Assembly (NCBI RefSeq): GCF_026213295.1
Contig: NC_079423.1
Coordinates: forward strand, 15,298,778-15,362,777
DNA length: 64,000 bases
Direction of reading: 5' to 3'
Source of the DNA: Gadus chalcogrammus
Taxonomy: Eukaryota > Chordata > Actinopteri > Gadiformes > Gadidae
A program made the position numbers and the translations under genes. Positions within the stretch are counted from its first letter, which is position 1, and every line of letters begins with the position of its first letter. Positions 25,389-64,000 of the stretch are shown here, one piece after another. The notes beneath the pieces are model-generated. The model saw only the letters and a program-made list of their open reading frames with translations, did not search any database and had not been told where the DNA came from.

Positions 25389-26642
25389 ATTCTCTTTAAA
25401 TCTAGACAAACTGAACACAAGGCCATGCCCTAGATGGGTGCACTCATCCACAGCGCTGTTATTAACTCGGGAGTTAATGTTTCAGTGTATATTATGGTTT
25501 TATAATATATCATATTATTATATGTTGACGTCGAAATCGTGTCAATATGGATATGGCAAAGCCTTCAGGCTTAGTGGTCGTAGAATATTGGCAGTCGGCG
25601 AATTTAAATATATATCCGGTCAACGTGAAAAAATAATAAAGTAGCAAAACAAAGGCAACAAAACAGTTTGGCCAACATGGCCTCCTGTCAAAGGGAGTGC
25701 TGATGGCACAGTTCACAGATCCATTGTTACTGACTAAGTCTCTTCAATGACCCCCACACTCCCGGCCCCAGGCCCAGCAGCAGAAAAAGCGGTCAGCATT
25801 GTTGCTCTGCCACTCACGCATGCACATGCATGCACATGAGCTGTTTGCACTTTTCAAAAAATCAGCACTTATTTAAAACTACAACACATTGTTGCAGTGT
25901 TGGACTTAGCTTTAGGATGAGTTCAACAACTCAACACAGAATTTCCTGACAGCTGTCAAATACCTCAAACTTAACTTCATGAAGTAATTTTTGAACGGAT
26001 ACTTTTTGATGATGGAAGAACATATAATGTAGTGAAACCCGGACCAAGCCTCAATGTATAAAGACGATTATTATAATATTAAAATATGTTTACACAGCCT
26101 TTTCTATCATCCTACATCTGTAAAAGTTCTCCCAGGTCACACTTCTAGACGATAGATGTTAATTTTAAGGAATCTGAGAATTCTGACCCCTCTCCAAGGA
26201 AAATTGTAAAACATCACACAAGTTTTGCCACAAATTGAGTTAAAACAAGAAGAATGAATGTGGGGTACCTTACTGTTGCTAGGTGAGCTGCTGTCTCTCC
26301 TGACTCTCCCGGGTTAGTGGCTTGACGTTGGGGGGCCTATCCGTTTTATCCCTGTCCCTCCTGCTTCCCATTGTCCGGCCAACAAAAGCGGGAATGATCG
26401 AGGGCAGCGTAAAAAATAAAGGTAAATCCCCATCCCCCCCTCTCTCTCTCTCTCTGTTTCTCTCTGTTTCTCTATCCCGGCTTGTTTAATTACCCACTGT
26501 GGGGCTGACCATCTCTCAATCTCCCTCCATCCTCCTTTCCAACCCTCTTCGTCATCATCATCATCCACCTCATCATCATCAGCGTGTCTTCTCACAGGTC
26601 CTCGTCTTCCTTGTGTTCTTTCACCCACCCTTGCCCACATCT

Positions 26643-26812
26643 CTCTGCTGTGGCTCAGGCGGCAGAGAAGGTCGTCCGGCAACCCCGAGAGGTTGCTAGT
26701 TTGATCCCAGGCACCGCAGACCCAAGTGTCCAGGCGTCCCTGGGCATGACACCTAACCCCGACTGCTCCCGACGAGATGGCTGTTGCTGTTGACAAGGTG
26801 TGTGATTGTGAA
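26643..26812 (+). mobile_element. tRNA-derived SINE, 3'-truncated
   Basis: It has a degenerate tRNA-like head with a B-box-like GTTGCTAGTTTGATCCC, then the same body as the copies at 30624, 32221 and 41261 (ACCTAACCCCGACTGCTCC, CGACGAG, GGCTG). The copy breaks off before the usual AAAGCGC tail. Confidence 0.75.
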
Positions 26813-27036
26813 GAGCAAATTGTGTGGCCTCAGTTCAGAGAAGTTTAAATGCAGTCTATGTTAATTTCTTCCCTGCATCTTTGCTTGAAAGATGCACATC
26901 GGTTCTGGCAATACCTGACTGCACCGTGGTCAACCCAGAGGGTAGTTAGGGTAGGCATTCCCTCCGTCCATCAAACAATTCAGCCCACACCCCTATACGG
27001 AGCCGTCCTGTCTTGTACTGACCCCGTTAATAATAA

Positions 27037-27310
27037 TAATGATACATTTTATTTGTAGAGCACTTTACATTCGAAAATCTCAAAGTGCTACAGAGTTTAA
27101 GAGAGAGAAAAGGGTTGTTAAAACATATACGTATACGGTAAAAGAGAAATTAGCAAAAGGCTTTTTAAAAAAAAAAAAAAAGTCTTAAGGTTGTATTGTG
27201 TGGGGCCTTCAGTACAGTACAGTACTTCAGTACAGGTTGTCAGGGAGGGCGTTCCATAGTCTGACCAGACCGTTCTGGTCTGGTAGAAGGAACTGATTTG
27301 GTTACATTGG
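27037..27310 (-). mobile_element. Reverse-orientation retroposon tail/LINE-like remnant
   Basis: Begins (TAA)n then ACATTTTATTTGTAGAGCAC and CAAAGTGCTACA, the reverse complement of the AGCGCTnTATAAAT type of fish retroposon 3' end. It is followed by GGCGTTCCATAGTCTGACC, which recurs in fish repeat elements. Family not determined. Confidence 0.45.
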
Positions 27311-28147
27311 TGGCTTCAGAGGATGTCATTTAGCTACCCCTCCGCTACAGGGCTTTGTATGAATTTTCACACAGGTTTCACATCTTTCCACTAAAACTGA
27401 TAAATAGGGGAGCACTTTCAACTATAGGTTGATGGAAAAGGGGTCTGTGGACTTGTATGTCAATGACCTAGAGCGGCAGTCTGCTCAAATACTGGATCCA
27501 CTTTTTATTTTGCCCGTAATAGAAACCGGCCATTGCATTTGCTTTGTCGTTACTAATTGCTTATGTTGTTGAAAGGCGTGGCAATGATTAGGAATGCTTT
27601 TAGCTGCTTTGTGTTTAACAATGGATGAATCCGATGATTACATTGGTGAATCTAAATGTAAAGAGCTGGGGAAATTGAAACAGACAAAATATCAAATGAG
27701 TTAGAATACAGTTTGAATTAAAAATCAAATGGGATAGTATGATTCTACTACGTTTCGTTACATTAAAACAAAAGCGTCCATTTAGGATGCAGTGCCTTAC
27801 ATTATGTTCATTCAACAAAGTAATTCAAGTGCAAACAACTTCAAAACATAAGCAAAGCAACTGCTTTTAAGTGCTACGATATAAAAAGAGATCGAAGAAG
27901 ACGAGATTGAAGAAGAAAATTAGAAAGCAAATCATTTGATTAAATTAAATACTATAAGGCAGTACTTTTGGAATCATTTCGCCACAATTCATGTAAACAT
28001 TAATTTTACACTATTTAATGCATTCTTTAGATCCTAATATTGTTTCCGCATCAATGTAGGCTTCACACAGTTTGAGGTACTTCTAAAACAAGGTAAAGAA
28101 CTGAATTACTGAAAAAAAACGACCATCACAATCAATATAACGTAGAT

Positions 28148-28153
28148 TTTATT
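28148..28153 (-). terminator. Candidate polyadenylation signal, wdr47
   Basis: TTTATT on the plus strand reads AATAAA on the gene strand, about 1.0 kb downstream of the wdr47 stop. Another candidate lies at 28320-28325. Which one is used cannot be told from sequence. Confidence 0.45.
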
Positions 28154-29169
28154 TTGCAACCCCTTGTATTATTCATGAACTTCATGAGGTTTGTCCCTTT
28201 TGATTCAGGCCACATGAAGCAACCACAAACACGCTATTTCCGCCACAAGAACAGTTATAGTATTCAATGTTATGTTTCTATGCATCCAAAGGATAATAAA
28301 TACGCTGTATTTGCATTCATTTATTACATTATAAGGCAAACAAGGAACGGGAATAAAGCTTTTCAAATAAAACGTCTTCTCTCCACCTTTAAAGACATAA
28401 GTATTTCTCAGTATTTATAACATTACTTGACATTCTACAAAGTTTTAAAAACACACGCAATCCATCGGCATTGACAAAATATTGAATATTCCAATTAGAA
28501 AGCAATGTGTGTCTGATTCTAACTTACTTGGCAATACACAGTAAGGTATTACAAATATCTAAAGTACAACCCCGTGAATGTGGGGATTCTACATGCAGTT
28601 ATTATTTCGTCCACATCAAACCCTTATTAGACTAGGGATCAGGTCTCTGTTATTTTCATACAGGAAAAGGAATGCAGTAAAATGGCACAAAGGTTGAGAG
28701 ATTCAAATTAGGCAGCAGCATGAGCAGGAACATCAATTGGGGAAAAAGTACCTCATTGGAAAAATAAGGTTCAGTTTGCATAATGTAACACACAAACGTG
28801 CATACACCCTCACACGTGCATACACACATTAATACAAGCAGTGACATTCAGTGTGTATGTACAGCAGTCCATACTGAAGAGAAAGCTATTAGGCACATGA
28901 CTGCAAAAGCACACATACAAGTAGACACACATAAACACGCAAAGTCAACGCCTTTCACACCTTTTTTTTGTCTTTAGTACCATGTACAATAATTATTTTC
29001 TTAAATAAAAATATCCAATGATGAGGTTGTTGTTAGCTAACACAGACACAATCCGTGACACACCACACGACTATCGTGACACACACGCGCACACACACAC
29101 ACACGCACACAGTCTGTGATGTTGTGCCCGTAGAAGCCCTACCTATCTCTAGGGGCTAGGGGCTGGGTG
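28154..29169 (-). other. Probable wdr47 3' UTR
   Basis: About 1 kb of AT-rich sequence downstream of the wdr47 TAG (29170-29172), with CA-rich patches at about 28790-28945 and 29078-29110 and no other exon. Confidence 0.5.
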
Positions 29170-45764
<16,595 letters not shown>

Positions 45765-48249
45765 TTTATTAAGAAAAAGCAGTAATAGGACATACATAGA
45801 AACTTGAATCTTAAATGATTTAGCCTTTTTCTTGTCAGGAGCGTCATATAGATAAAAGAGAGTAAAAAATCTCAAACTGCATCGAATACTGAGCCTTATT
45901 TGGCCCTTCAATATTTGATCAAGCTCATTCAATTAGAAAATATGTACTTTTTAAAACTTTTTACATATCATCATTTAGTGTTATTTGGGTCAGTTTCCAA
46001 TTGTGTTACATTGGACCGTGTCCGTGTAATCGTGTAACCTTGTTTGGGTTATAATTTTGAATATTCTCCATTGTAGGATTTTTTCGATAGAACATTCACC
46101 ACAAAATAAGCTTTAAGGAGAATGTTTGATAAACAAGACAAGATAAAATAGAATAATTTAAAAAAGACAAACATAGGTCAAGATATCTTAAAAGTTTCCA
46201 AATACTTTCAATATGTAAACAGTGGCTTTTGTTTCCGTGAAGCTACCATGAAACCTTATATGTTAATAGAGGATCTAGTTTAAATTATCTTTACAATGAT
46301 CCTTAAAGTGATTCAAATAATTTATACCATGGCTTCTTGTGAAAAATGTAAAGCACCCCATATTAATGCATCTAGAGAATTGGGACTTTTCAAGTTGAAT
46401 TAATCATCATTTTAAAAGTGCTTTACATTTTTAAACTGTTGTTGCTTAATACTGTAATGAATAATACTACAGCATTGAATACAAATAGCTGATTCAATTT
46501 CTGTTGTTATTTTAATTCCAGATTTACTGAATAGGAATGCTGTAGGTGACACCAATAAGCCAGGACAGGAACGCAGGTTATCTTAAACATTCCCTAATCC
46601 TTCTAAAAGGTGTGCAGTTGGTATAGCATCTGAAACAAGAAATTTGCATCACCGCTAACTGTTTTAGGAGATTTACAACTCTGCAAATCATCAGCTGCTT
46701 AAAACTCTTAAAATTGGAGCTCCCATAACCCCTGAGAAATCACTACCCAGAATTCCTTGTAACGGTAAACATGCAAATGCTTGTTCCCTTTTTTTATTCA
46801 TGCAGCTGTATGTTGAGGCGGTAAAATATTAACTATTTGCCCATATTTAAAAAAGTCAGTTAATGTAACAAGATTACAAACACGACAGAGGAATATTGGA
46901 ATATGAATAAATTCATTATAAAAACGTCTTTCTTTTTCTAAAATGAATCCCATTCTACTTTGCCAGGTCGAGAACCACGTTTTTCTGAAATTAGAAACCA
47001 CGGTCTGTCGAGTGACTTAAGTAGGAGTTTATAGAAAGCTTAAACCGCTCTGATTTGAGGACACTCACACATACTGTGTGGCTGACACTACTAGCTGTAT
47101 GCTATCATATCTTTTTGGCCCTTGTCGTTTTAAGTACCTTAACTATAGAAAGTGTTTTACCCACGTATAAAAGTGGGATTTTTTTTTTCTTCATATGTAC
47201 AAAACGTCTTGTGTATGGTAGTGTATGGCATTTGTCTCATAACGTTCAACTCTTTGCACTGACATAATCCTTAAAAACTAAAACAAAAAATGAGGCCACA
47301 AATAAACAGATTTACATGAACAAAAAGTTGTATGTACATGGATGTAAAAAAAACATTCAGTGCTTTATATTATCAAAGGAAACTGCTGATCATTCAAACG
47401 GTCTCTAGCTGTAAGTTTGTTAACTTTTGGCACATCTGAGGAAGAATAAGCAAAAACCTAAAAATGGCAAGTTACACAGTCAAAACGATTGACTCAAATC
47501 AAACCACTTCTACAAACACATATTAGTGCTCAACATTTACATGACGTTTTTTTAAATAGTGCCATAATACATTCCAGTTATTCTGAGTCCTGTTCCTTCT
47601 ACTCTGGAACTTTGTTTAAAAAAAAACCTAAAACAAAACGAAAGGAATGTAACAGGAATGATTAAAGTCAAAAGCACAAAACATAATACCGCTCAACAAA
47701 CTGGCCTTTGCAGGTGTTGGAATCGTCATGGAGATGTAGAGTGAAGTGCAAATTGAAACGAAGATCAGGTTCTGTCTGAGGAGGGCGTGGTTGTGTTGTT
47801 TAGCTTCAAGGCTGATTTATACCTCTGTGTGGAATATCCCTGGAGGAACACGGTGAGTCTACCTCACCTGCGTGGACCGTAATGCACCTCCAACGACCCA
47901 TAATGCACCTCTCCAAAAAATGTAACCACCGTATAAACCATGGCCATTGAATGCCTTGTTTATCCTTCTACATTTTTCGGTTATTTATTATTTTATGGTC
48001 AGTCATTTGGAGGAGGTTCACCAGTATTAGATGTCAACATGAAAACATTGTCTTTTAATTATTAAAGATCAGCAGATGTCGCTGAATTCTTCATGGGTAG
48101 AAATCCATTTGAAAGTCCTTAACACCCAGAATCACGGCTCATTACAAACACGAGTACCGACCACTGTACCCCTACCCACCGCATACCTCCAGGGGGTCTC
48201 GATCCAGCGCAGATGTATCACACTTTAGCTCAGTCCTTCAGAGTGTCCA
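45765..48249 (-). other. Probable camsap2 3' UTR and downstream DNA
   Basis: AT-rich sequence after the camsap2 TAA (48250-48252) with no other exon. On the gene strand AATAAA signals occur at 47984-47989, 46793-46798 and 45765-45770, so the UTR may be about 0.3, 1.5 or 2.5 kb. Confidence 0.45.
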
Positions 48250-63902
<15,653 letters not shown>

Positions 63903-64000
63903 CTGCGGTAGCACACAGGGTCGGTTAGCATACCGCGTCGACGTCAGAGCGGATGCAGAAAATAGCTGTTTTGTTTGCTGTTGGGTCAACTGAGCACTGA

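Larger units (their letters stand above)
24900..28147. other. Spacer between wdr47 (3' end) and lim2 (5' end)
   Basis: No coding exon is supported. It holds the repeats listed separately (24958-25036, 25288-25388, 26643-26812, 27037-27310) and a CT-rich patch near 26440-26480. The lim2 promoter and any non-coding exon should lie in its left part. Confidence 0.5.

Noticed and set aside
28999..29110. C-box-like ATGATGA as a possible C/D snoRNA
   Set aside because: No D box CTGA or terminal stem at suitable distance.

Overview
The window is vertebrate, almost certainly teleost, nuclear DNA. It holds GT-AG introns, multi-exon genes with clear vertebrate orthologues, tRNA-derived SINEs, Tc1/IS630-type transposon fossils and many long (CA)n, (GA)n and poly-G/C tracts. 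The extreme dinucleotide-repeat density suggests a gadiform (cod-like) fish, but that is an inference. All exon models below were built by hand from reading frame, splice consensus and intron phase, helped by remembered human orthologues. No alignment program was run.

Layout. 1-5.9 kb is intergenic and holds a Tc1-like inverted-repeat element, a broken IS630/Tc1 transposase and a long (TG)n block. 5.9-21.9 kb holds a GRAMD2-family gene (gramd2b-like, + strand): a CArG-box/CCAAT promoter, a candidate remote first exon, twelve further exons, a GRAM domain and a C-terminal membrane anchor. 22.6-24.9 kb holds lim2 (- strand), the lens-fibre four-pass membrane protein, convergent with gramd2b. 24.9-28.1 kb is a repeat-rich spacer. 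28.1-44.9 kb holds complete wdr47 (- strand, 15 coding exons, 903 aa: LisH, CTLH, coiled coil, WD40 propeller). 45-64 kb holds the 3' thirteen coding exons of camsap2 (- strand): the end of the CH domain, a 2.08-kb central exon, coiled coils and the C-terminal CKK domain. Its 5' exons lie beyond the right edge.

How the genes relate. WDR47 is known to bind CAMSAP-family proteins and to protect microtubule minus ends from katanin in neurons and motile cilia. Finding wdr47 directly downstream of camsap2 in the same orientation puts two partners of one minus-end-stabilising module side by side. gramd2b (ER-plasma-membrane contact sites) and lim2 (lens) have no obvious link to that module.

Non-coding structure. 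The wdr47 introns hold two strong hairpins: an 82-nt stem with a 6-nt loop at 34444-34525 and a 59-nt hairpin at 31644-31702. They also hold several same-orientation SINEs and MITE-like foldbacks. Three splice acceptors (gramd2b exon 2, wdr47 first coding exon, wdr47 exon 6) use homopolymeric C tracts as their polypyrimidine tracts. I found no CRISPR array, operon or obviously new gene system. The best candidates for new biology are the hairpins and the wdr47-camsap2 neighbourhood.
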